Positions 25,342 to 33,946 of a stretch of 64,000 nt of DNA are shown piece by piece. Within the stretch, counting starts at the first letter, position 1. The number at the start of each line of letters is the position of its first letter. Source of the stretch: Eubacteriales bacterium. Lineage in GTDB: Bacteria > Bacillota > Clostridia > Lachnospirales > Lachnospiraceae. A program made the position numbers and the translations under genes. The notes beneath the pieces were generated by a model. The model did no database searches. It was not told the DNA's origin and saw nothing but the letters and a program-made list of their open reading frames with translations. The DNA is taken from positions 62,001 to 126,000 of the forward strand of contig JAUNPS010000003.1 of NCBI GenBank assembly GCA_030536575.1. The letters run 5' to 3'.

Positions 25342-27009
25342 ATGCGTTTTTGTGACATGCCCTATCAAAGGGTGGACTACGGGGAGATCCAGGAGCGGTA
25401 TCAGAAACTGATCCATGCGGCCAGTCAGGCGTCCGGCGGGGAGGACGTCCGCGAGATTCTGAACGAACGCCGCAGGATTACAGAGGATCTGACCCCAAAG
25501 GAACTGTGCTACGTCCGCCACGACATGGATGTAAACGACGCGTTTTATGCGGAAGAACAAGCCTATTATAATCAGGTCGGGCCGGAACTTGCCGATCTGT
25601 CGAATCAGCTTGACCGGGAGCTCCTGGCCCCCCGGCTACGCCCCTGCCTGGAAAAGATCGTAGGGAGCCAGGCAGTCGCACAGATGGAAGCGTCCCAGGA
25701 AGATTCCGCCAGCGGGCTTGTCCCTCTGCTGCAGGAAGAGAACGCCCTCATCGAACGATACGCGCAGATTTCCTCGAACCTCACCGTCCGGTGGGAGGGA
25801 GAGGAGATTAATTATAACCAGTTAAGACCGTTTTCCGATTCCGCCGACCGAGAAACTCGAAAAAGAGCAGCCCTGGCAGCCGCCGAGGCATGGGAAAAGC
25901 CGCGTGCGGAGCTGGAAGACCTTTATGACAAACTGGTGGATAACCGGAACCGGCAGGCAAAACTGCTGGGATTTTCCAATTATGTGGAAGTCAGCTACCG
26001 GCGCATGTGGCGCATCGGCTATGGCCCGGAAGAGGTAGCGAAATTCCGTGACCGCGTAAAGCAGGATCTGGTTCCCATTGCAAGGGAGGCGGAAAAGAGC
26101 CGCGGCCAGCGCCTGGGGATGGAGCATCTGTACAGCTATGACAAAGGCATCTATTTTACCGAGGGAAATCCAAAGCCCTCCGGCGATGCGAAAGAATGCT
26201 TGGAGGCGACGCGCCGGATGTACCGCGCCATGTCCCCGGAAACGGCGGAATTTATCGACTGCCTTCTGGACAACGGCCTGTACGACGTGGAAATTCGTCC
26301 GGGAAAACGCGACGGCGGCTATATGACCAGCTTCGAAAAATACCGCGTCCCGTTTATCTTTGCCAATTTTGACGGGACGACGGAAAATGCCTATATCATG
26401 TGCCACGAAGGCGGCCACGCGTTTCAGTATTACCTGAAACGGAATGAGGAAATCCGGGAACGGTGCACCCTCACGTCGGAGGCGGCGGAGACCCATGCCA
26501 TGGCGATGGAGTTTTTCGCATGGCCGTATATGGAGCTGTTTTTCAAAGACCGTGCGGAGGACTACCGGAAGATGCATCTGCACGATGCCTTGCAGCTCAT
26601 TTTGCGGGAATGCCAGCAGGACGAGTTCCAGCAGGCCGTCTATGAGAATCCGGGCATGACGAAGGAAGCGCGGAACCGTCTCTGGAGCCGGTTGGAGAAG
26701 GACTATTTTCCGGACGCCGATCACGGGGAGAACGAATATCTGGCGAAGGGCTGCGGATGGCAGCGGATTCCCCATATGTTCCACTGGCCGTTTTACGCAA
26801 TCGACTACGCGCTGGCGCAGGTATGCGCGCTGGAATATTGCCGGTGGATGAAGGAAGACCGGGAAGAAGCCTGGCAGAGTTATCTCACATTCTGCCGCCT
26901 GACCGGAGAAATGAGTTTTCCGGAACTGGTACGGGCAGCAGGCCTGTCCGGCCCCTTTGCGGAAAAGACGATGAAGGAGCTTGCGGGATGGCTCACCGAT
27001 ATCGTGTGA
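25342..27009 (+). CDS. M3 family oligoendopeptidase (PepF/thimet-type zinc metallopeptidase)
   Basis: A 555-residue cytoplasmic metallopeptidase. The zinc site HEGGH is at residues 355-359, and the downstream Glu ligand is Glu383 in the helix AETHAMAME, the pattern expected for M3 oligoendopeptidases. The protein is mostly helical with no signal peptide. The start is ATG 25342, 10 bases after AAAGGGG; an upstream ATG at 25318 would sit almost at the predicted transcription start. It has its own promoter and leads into the second peptide importer, so it probably trims peptides brought in by that importer. Confidence 0.93.
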   Translation: MRFCDMPYQRVDYGEIQERYQKLIHAASQASGGEDVREILNERRRITEDLTPKELCYVRHDMDVNDAFYAEEQAYYNQVGPELADLSNQLDRELLAPRLRPCLEKIVGSQAVAQMEASQEDSASGLVPLLQEENALIERYAQISSNLTVRWEGEEINYNQLRPFSDSADRETRKRAALAAAEAWEKPRAELEDLYDKLVDNRNRQAKLLGFSNYVEVSYRRMWRIGYGPEEVAKFRDRVKQDLVPIAREAEKSRGQRLGMEHLYSYDKGIYFTEGNPKPSGDAKECLEATRRMYRAMSPETAEFIDCLLDNGLYDVEIRPGKRDGGYMTSFEKYRVPFIFANFDGTTENAYIMCHEGGHAFQYYLKRNEEIRERCTLTSEAAETHAMAMEFFAWPYMELFFKDRAEDYRKMHLHDALQLILRECQQDEFQQAVYENPGMTKEARNRLWSRLEKDYFPDADHGENEYLAKGCGWQRIPHMFHWPFYAIDYALAQVCALEYCRWMKEDREEAWQSYLTFCRLTGEMSFPELVRAAGLSGPFAEKTMKELAGWLTDIV

Positions 27010-27013
27010 GGAG

Positions 27014-27039
27014 ATAATAATTTTGAAAAAAATTATTAT
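27014..27039 (+). other. All-A/T perfect hairpin with GAAA loop; overlaps a possible 12-codon leader ORF
   Basis: ATAATAATTTT (27014-27024) and AAAATTATTAT (27029-27039) are perfectly complementary around a GAAA tetraloop. No U-tract follows, so it is not a classical terminator. A short frame from TTG 27023 to TAA 27061 (MKKIIIEKFQQE) has GAGGAG upstream; it could be a leader peptide or gene debris. It lies between the M3 gene and the binding-protein gene. Confidence 0.4.
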
Positions 27040-27074
27040 AGAGAAGTTCCAACAGGAATAAAGGAGGAGACAAA

Positions 27075-29375
27075 ATGAAAAATAGAACACGAAAAATAAT
27101 GGCGCTGATGCTGGCCGTCACGATGGCGAGCGGCATGGCGGCGTCGGCGTATGCCAGCGACAGTGAAAGCGGCGAAGGCCGTTATACCTATGCGACTGTT
27201 GCCAACAGCGTCAGTACCTGGTCGCCCTCAGACTGGGAAATGTCGGATGAATTTGATATCCTGGGCTATACCTCTTCAAGCTTCTATGGTTTTGAACTGA
27301 ATGAGACACTGGACAATTATGAGATTGTACCGGCCGCAGCGGCGGCGATGCCGGTGGATGTGACCGCGGACTATGCGGGAAATGAAACCTATGGCGTTCC
27401 GGCGGACGCGACGGAAGGCTACGCATGGCAGATCGATTTAAAAGAGAACCTTTGCTGGGAAGACGGAACCCCGATCACAGCAGACGATTATGTGTATACA
27501 TTACAGCAGATGTTAAATCCGGAGATGAAGAACTTCCGTGCATCCTCCTACTATGACGGGAACGGCTCGCTGGCAAATGCGAAGAATTATTATAATTCCG
27601 GTTCTCAGGTATACAACAATATGCAGGAAACCGGGGTTTCGCTGGACGACCTGACCGCGGGAGACGACGGCGTGTATGCGGACGCAGACGGGAATCAGGC
27701 GCTTCTTGGATGGACGGCGGCGAACGCCTACTATCTGGACGGCTATGCACTCAGCGATTATGCGAGCTATTTTGCAGAGGAAGACTGCGCGGCATTGGAC
27801 GGCCTTGTAAATGAGGACGGCTATGTTCCGCTTACCGATGAGGTAAAAGGCTATGTACAGGAGATTATCGAATCCTGGGGCGACGATCTGAGCGCGTACT
27901 GCTATATCGACGGCGGTGTGGGCGAAGCAGTGGACTTCAGCACGGTCGGCATTGTGAAAAATAACGATTACTCCCTGACATTCATTACGACCAAACCGAT
28001 CACCGAGTATTATGTGGCTTCGACGATCCAGTTACAGCCGATCAAAGAAGATCTGTATGAAGCCTGCAAAAAAGAAACCGGAGGACTGATCAAGTCCACT
28101 TACGGAACCAGCGCAGACAGCTATATGTCCAGCGGCCCGTATAAAATCGTATCCTACCAGGCAGACAAAGAGATGGTTCTGACGAAGAACGAGAACTGGT
28201 TTGGCTGGGAAGACGAATATTATCAGGATAAATATCAGACAACGGATATCACGATCCAGATGATGACCGACAGCAGCACGATCTTCTCTCTGTTCTTACA
28301 GGGAAATCTGTCGGCCTACACCCTGAATGCGGATCAGATCACCGAATATGCTACCAGCGATTATATTTATACGGTTCCGGGCAGCAATACCTATTCCTTA
28401 TTCTTTAACATTGATGAGGAAGCCCTGAAAACCGAAGATGGAAACGGCGTGAACCATTCGATCCTGTCCATTCAGGATTTCCGCCAGGCCATCAGCCTGT
28501 GCATGGACAGAAGCGCATTTTCTCAGTATATGTACGGCTATACGCCGGCGTATTCCCTGATCAACGAAGCGTATCTGTGCGATCCGGAGGGCGGCCTGCT
28601 GTATACGGATTCGGAAGCAAGAGAGCAGCTTCTGTGCAACCTCTACGGCGTAGAAGATTCCTCGGAAATCACCGGATATGACCCGGAAGAAGCGACGGCG
28701 CTGTTCCAGAGCGCTTACGAGCAGGCGCTGGAAAAAGGGCTGATGACCGAGTCTGACCGCGTACAGATTGATTTCCACCTGATTTCGAATGATACCGCCA
28801 CGCAGAACCAGATTAACTTTATCCAGGATGCGATCAACAAGGCCTGCCAGGGAACCGGGCTGGAAGGCAAAGTCACGATCAACCTTGTACTGGACGAGAG
28901 CAACCTTTCCAATGCACGTGCCGGACTGTGCGACATGATCTTCCTTGCATGGGGCGGTGCGGAAGATGACCCGTACTGGATGATGCTCTGCTACTGCACA
29001 GAAGACTTTAACCTGACCTATGGATACGATGTCTATTCCGAGATGATGACCATCGATGTGGAAGGCGAAGAGATCACCAAGAGCGCATACGACTGGTACA
29101 TGGCGCTGCATGAGGGCGAATACGTAACCGCGGATATGGATACGAGAAATTCCATTCTGGCACAGATGGAGGAAGCGATTCTTACGCAGTATGGCGTTGT
29201 GCCGCTGGCATCCCAGAATTCTTCCGTTCTGTATCAGCAGCGTCTCATCCTTGGTTCCGAGGAATATGTGAATTCGATCATCGGATTCGGCGGTCTGGCT
29301 TCGTATACTTATACGATGGACGACGCAGAATGGGATGAATACTGTAAAGCGCAGAACTATCAGCTTCAGTATTAA
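27075..29375 (+). CDS. Large peptide ABC transporter substrate-binding protein (SBP family 5)
   Basis: A 766-residue secreted binding protein, well over the 500-600 residues usual for family 5. AAGGAGGAG precedes ATG 27075. Residues 1-27 are a signal peptide ending AYAS; no lipobox Cys is present. Family motifs include INLKEN-type IDLKENLCWEDGTPITADDY and SSGPYKIVSY. The extra length includes an Asp/Tyr-rich region around residues 180-290. It is the first component of the enlarged importer and is followed by a terminator hairpin before the permease gene. A larger or different ligand than short peptides is possible. Confidence 0.9.
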   Translation: MKNRTRKIMALMLAVTMASGMAASAYASDSESGEGRYTYATVANSVSTWSPSDWEMSDEFDILGYTSSSFYGFELNETLDNYEIVPAAAAAMPVDVTADYAGNETYGVPADATEGYAWQIDLKENLCWEDGTPITADDYVYTLQQMLNPEMKNFRASSYYDGNGSLANAKNYYNSGSQVYNNMQETGVSLDDLTAGDDGVYADADGNQALLGWTAANAYYLDGYALSDYASYFAEEDCAALDGLVNEDGYVPLTDEVKGYVQEIIESWGDDLSAYCYIDGGVGEAVDFSTVGIVKNNDYSLTFITTKPITEYYVASTIQLQPIKEDLYEACKKETGGLIKSTYGTSADSYMSSGPYKIVSYQADKEMVLTKNENWFGWEDEYYQDKYQTTDITIQMMTDSSTIFSLFLQGNLSAYTLNADQITEYATSDYIYTVPGSNTYSLFFNIDEEALKTEDGNGVNHSILSIQDFRQAISLCMDRSAFSQYMYGYTPAYSLINEAYLCDPEGGLLYTDSEAREQLLCNLYGVEDSSEITGYDPEEATALFQSAYEQALEKGLMTESDRVQIDFHLISNDTATQNQINFIQDAINKACQGTGLEGKVTINLVLDESNLSNARAGLCDMIFLAWGGAEDDPYWMMLCYCTEDFNLTYGYDVYSEMMTIDVEGEEITKSAYDWYMALHEGEYVTADMDTRNSILAQMEEAILTQYGVVPLASQNSSVLYQQRLILGSEEYVNSIIGFGGLASYTYTMDDAEWDEYCKAQNYQLQY

Positions 29376-29390
29376 AAAAACGGATAATCT

Positions 29391-29433
29391 GCAGGGGGCG
29401 AAGGAGCAGTCCTTTTGCCTCCTGCGGTTTTTT
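29391..29433 (+). terminator. Intra-operon terminator/attenuator hairpin
   Basis: GCAGGGGGCGAAGGA (29391-29405) pairs with TCCTTTTGCCTCCTGC (29410-29425), with one G-T pair and a small bulge, and is followed by GGTTTTTT. As in the first importer, it lies directly after the binding-protein gene and should reduce permease expression relative to it. Confidence 0.82.
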
Positions 29434-29455
29434 CGTGAGAAACAGAGGACATTTT

Positions 29456-30424
29456 ATGGCGAAATATATTTTAAAACGTATTGTGCTGATAATCACGAGC
29501 GGCTTCATCATTATGACGATGCTGTTCGTGCTGATCCGCCTGCTTCCCAACCAGGTCGATGCCGTGATGGGCGGCTATGACCAGGCGATCAAGGATATGC
29601 GGGAAGCCTGGGGATACAATAAGCCGATCCTGGTTCAGTACGGCATCTTTCTGAAAAACGTATTTACCGAATGGAACTGGGGATTCTGCACGACAGTGGG
29701 AAGCTATCTTCAGGATGTGACGGCCTATATTGCGGAGAAACTTCCGTATACGGTATACATCAATCTGATCTCCATCGTTTTTTCGATTCCCCTGGGAATC
29801 CTGTTTGGCATCGTGGCGGCCGTCTTTAAGAACAAATGGCAGGATCAGGTCATTAACGTCTTTATCATGATCTTCATCTCGGTTCCGTCGTTTGTGTATG
29901 CATTCCTGCTCCAGTATTATATGGGCTTTAAGCTCGGATGGTTTCCGCTGATCATGGAGGGCGGGAGCGACTTTTTTTCGGCGTCCATGTTCCGGTCGGC
30001 GGTTATGCCGATCCTTGCCATGAGTTTTGGAACGATTGCGGGGGATATGCGCCTTGTCCGGGCGGAGCTGACCGAAACCCTGACAAGCGATTACATGCTT
30101 TTGGCGCGTACAAAGGGACTGAGCTATCGGCAGGCTACGCTCCGCCATGCGCTGCGCAATTCCATGGTGCCGCTGCTCCCGACCTTTATGTCGGACGTGA
30201 TCTATGTAATTTCCGGTTCCATGATCATCGAGCAGATCTTCGCGGTGCCCGGAATCGGCAAGACCTACCTGCTTTCTATCACGAACCGGGATTATTCGGT
30301 GTTCATGGCGCTGAGTATGTTTTATGTGGCGATCGGGCTGATTGCGGGACTGCTGTTTGACTTAAGCTATGGAATTATCGATCCGAGAATCCGTATGGGA
30401 GGTGGAAAGAACAATGAGCTATAA
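29456..30424 (+). CDS. Peptide ABC transporter permease (DppB/OppB type)
   Basis: A 322-residue permease of normal size. The start is ATG 29456 with GAGG 7 bases upstream; the earlier in-frame start at 29435 lies in the terminator tail. About six membrane segments are seen, the first at residues 9-29 (LIITSGFIIMTMLFVLIRLL). The EAA-type loop is near ARTKGLSYRQATLRHALRN, and the end is DPRIRMGGG. It overlaps the next gene by 11 bases. It pairs with the unusually large OppC-type permease. Confidence 0.93.
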   Translation: MAKYILKRIVLIITSGFIIMTMLFVLIRLLPNQVDAVMGGYDQAIKDMREAWGYNKPILVQYGIFLKNVFTEWNWGFCTTVGSYLQDVTAYIAEKLPYTVYINLISIVFSIPLGILFGIVAAVFKNKWQDQVINVFIMIFISVPSFVYAFLLQYYMGFKLGWFPLIMEGGSDFFSASMFRSAVMPILAMSFGTIAGDMRLVRAELTETLTSDYMLLARTKGLSYRQATLRHALRNSMVPLLPTFMSDVIYVISGSMIIEQIFAVPGIGKTYLLSITNRDYSVFMALSMFYVAIGLIAGLLFDLSYGIIDPRIRMGGGKNNEL

Positions 30425-31901
30425 ACCGGAACAATTCACGCCTTATCTGGATATGGACGAGGAGGAATTCCGCCTGGTTCAGGAGGACAAGCGGCTGAAG
30501 GACGAAAAATTTGATACGAAGCCGGTCGGCTTTTTCCGGGATGCGTTTCGGCGTTTCGCGAAAAACCGCGGGAGCGTGGTCTGCGGCGTCATTATCCTGA
30601 TTTTGGCTCTGTATGCAATTTTCGCCCCGATTTTTTCAACGTATAAAGCAAATGAATATGACAATTATTACGCCTATGCGCTTCCAAGAAATAAATTATT
30701 CGTTTCCCTGGGCATCAACTTCTGGGACGGATGCAGCAAGACGACGGTAAACCAGCAGACCTATGATTATTATTCCGCGATTCCCGGCGCCATCAAGGAA
30801 GATTACGGCGAATACGAAGCGATTGTCGATGCGGGGAGAAAGTCAATCCAGCACGATCTGCGTTTGGATTCCTATGCGAAGGTAGGCTATATCAATCTTT
30901 CTCTCACGAAAACCCAGTATGAGAATGCGCTCGCGTATGAGGAGGAAACCGGGCTTCAACTGTTTTATCCGCTCATCGATACGGATCAGATTGCCTGTAA
31001 GACCTACAGCTCGAATGCAAACGGCTGGTTCCTGACAAACGCGAAGGGCGTCGCGATCCGGGACGACGACGGAAACCTGCAGGACATTTATCTGCGGGAC
31101 GAGAATGGCGACGAGGTTTATGTCCAGTCGAAAATGGGCGGGAAGCAGTTCCAGTGCCGCGTCCTGTATTCCGCCTGGTATCAGTATCAAAACGGCCAGG
31201 AGGCGTCCTTTTTATTCGGAGCGGATACCTTTGGCTATGATATCTTCAGCCGTATGGCCAATGGCGCGCGCCTGTCGCTGACGCTTAGTATGTCGGTGGC
31301 GCTGCTCTCACTGGTGCTTGGAATTATCATCGGTGCACTGGAGGGTTATTACGGCGGATGGTTCGATCTCATTATGGAGCGGATCAAAGATATTATCTGG
31401 CAGGTTCCCACAGTGGTGTTTATGTCCCTGTTCCAGATTTATTTCGCTGATAAGGTCGGACCGGTGGTCACGCTGTTTTTCTGCTTTATTTTCTACCAGT
31501 GGATCGGGACGTCCAGCACGGTGCGGGCGCAGTTTTACCGGTTTAAAGGGCAGGAATACATTCTTGCGGCGCGGACGCTGGGCGCGAAGGACAGCCGTTT
31601 GATCTTCCGGCATATCCTTCCAAACGCGGCAGGATTTATCATCACGGCGTCGGTACTGAGCATTCCCGGTGTGATTTTTACGGAAGCCAATATGACGTAT
31701 CTGGGCATTGTAAACCTGCAGTCCACGGATATTACAAGTATCGGAACCATGTTAAGCAACGGGCAGGCGACGCTGAGTACCTATCCGCACTGTGTTTTCT
31801 TCCCGGCGGTCTTTATTTCGCTGCTGCTGATCTGTTTCAATATTTTCGGAAACGGCCTGCGGGATGCGTTTAACCCTACATTGCGGAATGTGAATGAGTA
31901 A
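30414..31901 (+). CDS. Enlarged peptide ABC transporter permease (DppC/OppC type) with extracytoplasmic insert
   Basis: A 495-residue permease, against 310 for the normal homologue at 10032. The start is ATG 30414 with GGGAGGTGG upstream. The first membrane helix is at about residues 45-67; then comes an insertion of about 185 residues (roughly 70-265, rich in Tyr, Asp and Asn) before the conserved FGADTFGYDIFSRMANGARLS motif, and then the usual five helices, an EAA loop (ARTLGAKDSRLIFRHILPN) and GNGLRDAFNPTLR. By topology the insert faces the outside and could contact the oversized binding protein. No known fold is recognised in it. Confidence 0.9.
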   Translation: MSYKPEQFTPYLDMDEEEFRLVQEDKRLKDEKFDTKPVGFFRDAFRRFAKNRGSVVCGVIILILALYAIFAPIFSTYKANEYDNYYAYALPRNKLFVSLGINFWDGCSKTTVNQQTYDYYSAIPGAIKEDYGEYEAIVDAGRKSIQHDLRLDSYAKVGYINLSLTKTQYENALAYEEETGLQLFYPLIDTDQIACKTYSSNANGWFLTNAKGVAIRDDDGNLQDIYLRDENGDEVYVQSKMGGKQFQCRVLYSAWYQYQNGQEASFLFGADTFGYDIFSRMANGARLSLTLSMSVALLSLVLGIIIGALEGYYGGWFDLIMERIKDIIWQVPTVVFMSLFQIYFADKVGPVVTLFFCFIFYQWIGTSSTVRAQFYRFKGQEYILAARTLGAKDSRLIFRHILPNAAGFIITASVLSIPGVIFTEANMTYLGIVNLQSTDITSIGTMLSNGQATLSTYPHCVFFPAVFISLLLICFNIFGNGLRDAFNPTLRNVNE

Positions 31902-31915
31902 GGAGTGGGAGACGA

Positions 31916-33946
31916 ATGGATAAGAAAATCGAAGTGCGGGATCTGCATATCTCGTTCCGTACCCAAAACGGGGCGCTCCGTGCGATCCGCGGCGTGGATT
32001 TTGCCGTAGAAAAGGGGGAAACGCTGGCAATCGTAGGGGAGTCCGGTTCCGGAAAATCGGTCACGGCTAAGGCAATCCTGGGAATCCTCGCGGGAAACAG
32101 CATTGTGGAGAGCGGAGAGATCATTTATGACGGAATGGATCTGCTGAAGCTGACGGAGAATGAATTCAATGAGCTGCGCGGAAACCGCATCTCCATGGTA
32201 TACCAGGACCCCCTGTCCAGCCTGGATCCGATTATGAAAATCGGGAAACAGATGACGGAAGCGTCCCTCGTGAACGGAAAGGCCAACCGCAAGAGGAGCA
32301 AAAAGCTCTTTTCGGCGAAAAGGAAAGTCCTGGAGACGGCGATGAAGGCCGCAGGAATCGGAAACGGGGAAGCCGAACAGCTTGGAAAGGAACTGACGGA
32401 GCGGATCGGTCAGGCAGGAAATTACCGTGTTTCGTATGCGCGGGCAAAGGAATATCTGGAAGGCGCGGAGTATTCCTGCGGCCAATTAAATGTTGCGCTG
32501 AAAAAGCAGGATGCACAGCAGATAAAGGAACAGACCGGATTTTTAAAAGACCGTCTGAAAAAGGCGGCGAATCCTTTTTTACTGCCGAAGGATGGAAGTC
32601 TGGAAAAACTGGCGGAAGGGCTTCCGGATACACTTCCCAAACTGCGGGAACAGATTGAGGAACTGCTGAAGCGGGAGGAGCCGGATTTCCTGGCATATGC
32701 CTGCAAGGAACACGGAGGCGATCCGGAGAAATGGCGCGATACAATCGCGAAGGCCCTTGCATACAACAATCAGGTGTACGGCGCGAAAAGGCAGGAGGCG
32801 GCGGAAGTGATCCGGAAGAACCTGCCGCTGTTTGAAAAAGAGAGGCTGGACGTCAAAGCATGCCAAAACGCCGTCAACGCGATGAGCAAAGCGGCAGAGG
32901 CGGGAATCGACCCGCTTCCGGTCACAAAAAGCGCCGCAGCATGCACCTTTTCCACCACGATGCGCCATTCCATGGAGCGGTATGCTCACGGTATTCCCGG
33001 CAACGAAAAGGAACTGCGCCGGGAAAAGCGCGATACGGAAAAATATAAGCGCGACCTGAAAAGGAAGGGGGACGCACCGAAGGTTGTTCCGGCAATGCTG
33101 GTGGATCTGGAACTTACAAGGAAGACCATGCTGCGTGCCATGAATGACCTCCTTGCGGAGTATTCCGGCGGGCAGGTCTTTACCGCCCAGGAGCTGGAGG
33201 CGGAGGCCCTGCGGCTGCTGGCCTGGCTGGGAGAACAGGGCGACGCAATGGCGAATGAGGTGAGCAAAGAATATGCCCACGACAAAGCCATCCGGATCAT
33301 GGAAGAGGTGGGTATCAGCGAACCGGAGAAGCGTTTTGAACAGTATCCCTTTGAATTTTCGGGCGGGATGCGCCAGCGAATCGTCATTGCGATCGCGGTT
33401 GCGGCCAATCCGGATCTTCTGATCTGCGACGAGCCTACAACGGCGCTGGACGTGACGATCCAGTCCCAGATCCTGGAGCTGATCAATAGCCTGAAGCGGA
33501 AACGCAGCCTGACCGTTATCTTTATCACCCATGATCTCGGCGTTGTGGCGAATATGGCCGACCGGGTTGCCGTGATGTACGCGGGCAAGCTGGTGGAATA
33601 CGGCACCGTGGACGAGGTCTTTTACGAGCCGGCCCATCCCTATACCTGGGCGCTTCTGTCCTCTATGCCGGATCTGGAGACTTCCGGACGGCTGGAGGCG
33701 ATACCGGGAACGCCGCCGAATTTGATCTATCCGCCAAAGGGCGACGCGTTTGCGGCGCGGAATAAATACGCCCTTGCCGTTGATTTCGAGAAGGAACCGC
33801 CGCGGTTTGCCCTTTCGGAGACGCATTGGGCGGCCACCTGGCTTCTGCATCCCAAAGCGCCGAAGGTGGAAATGCCGGAAATTGTCTCGGAGCGTATCCG
33901 GCGCATGAAAAAGCAGGAGGAGGCCTTAAAAAATGGACAGAAATAA
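31916..33946 (+). CDS. OppD-type ABC ATPase with about 325-residue insertion in the helical subdomain
   Basis: A 676-residue ATPase. Walker A is GESGSGKS at residues 41-48, the Q-loop Gln is at 97 (YQDP) and the signature FSGGMRQR has Ser482. In the normal homologue at 10978 the Q-loop-to-signature distance is 59 residues; here it is 385. The insert, at about residues 115-445, is Lys/Glu/Ala-rich and mostly helical in composition. Walker B ([12 protein letters not shown]) and the H-loop (ITHDLG) are intact, so the ATPase should work. The C-terminal Cys cluster of OppD proteins is replaced ([10 protein letters not shown]...). No homology of the insert is recognised. Confidence 0.9.
   Translation: MDKKIEVRDLHISFRTQNGALRAIRGVDFAVEKGETLAIVGESGSGKSVTAKAILGILAGNSIVESGEIIYDGMDLLKLTENEFNELRGNRISMVYQDPLSSLDPIMKIGKQMTEASLVNGKANRKRSKKLFSAKRKVLETAMKAAGIGNGEAEQLGKELTERIGQAGNYRVSYARAKEYLEGAEYSCGQLNVALKKQDAQQIKEQTGFLKDRLKKAANPFLLPKDGSLEKLAEGLPDTLPKLREQIEELLKREEPDFLAYACKEHGGDPEKWRDTIAKALAYNNQVYGAKRQEAAEVIRKNLPLFEKERLDVKACQNAVNAMSKAAEAGIDPLPVTKSAAACTFSTTMRHSMERYAHGIPGNEKELRREKRDTEKYKRDLKRKGDAPKVVPAMLVDLELTRKTMLRAMNDLLAEYSGGQVFTAQELEAEALRLLAWLGEQGDAMANEVSKEYAHDKAIRIMEEVGISEPEKRFEQYPFEFSGGMRQRIVIAIAVAANPDLLICDEPTTALDVTIQSQILELINSLKRKRSLTVIFITHDLGVVANMADRVAVMYAGKLVEYGTVDEVFYEPAHPYTWALLSSMPDLETSGRLEAIPGTPPNLIYPPKGDAFAARNKYALAVDFEKEPPRFALSETHWAATWLLHPKAPKVEMPEIVSERIRRMKKQEEALKNGQK

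Noticed and set aside
27014-27039. Rho-independent terminator
   Set aside because: The stem has only A-T pairs and no U-tract follows, so termination is unlikely.
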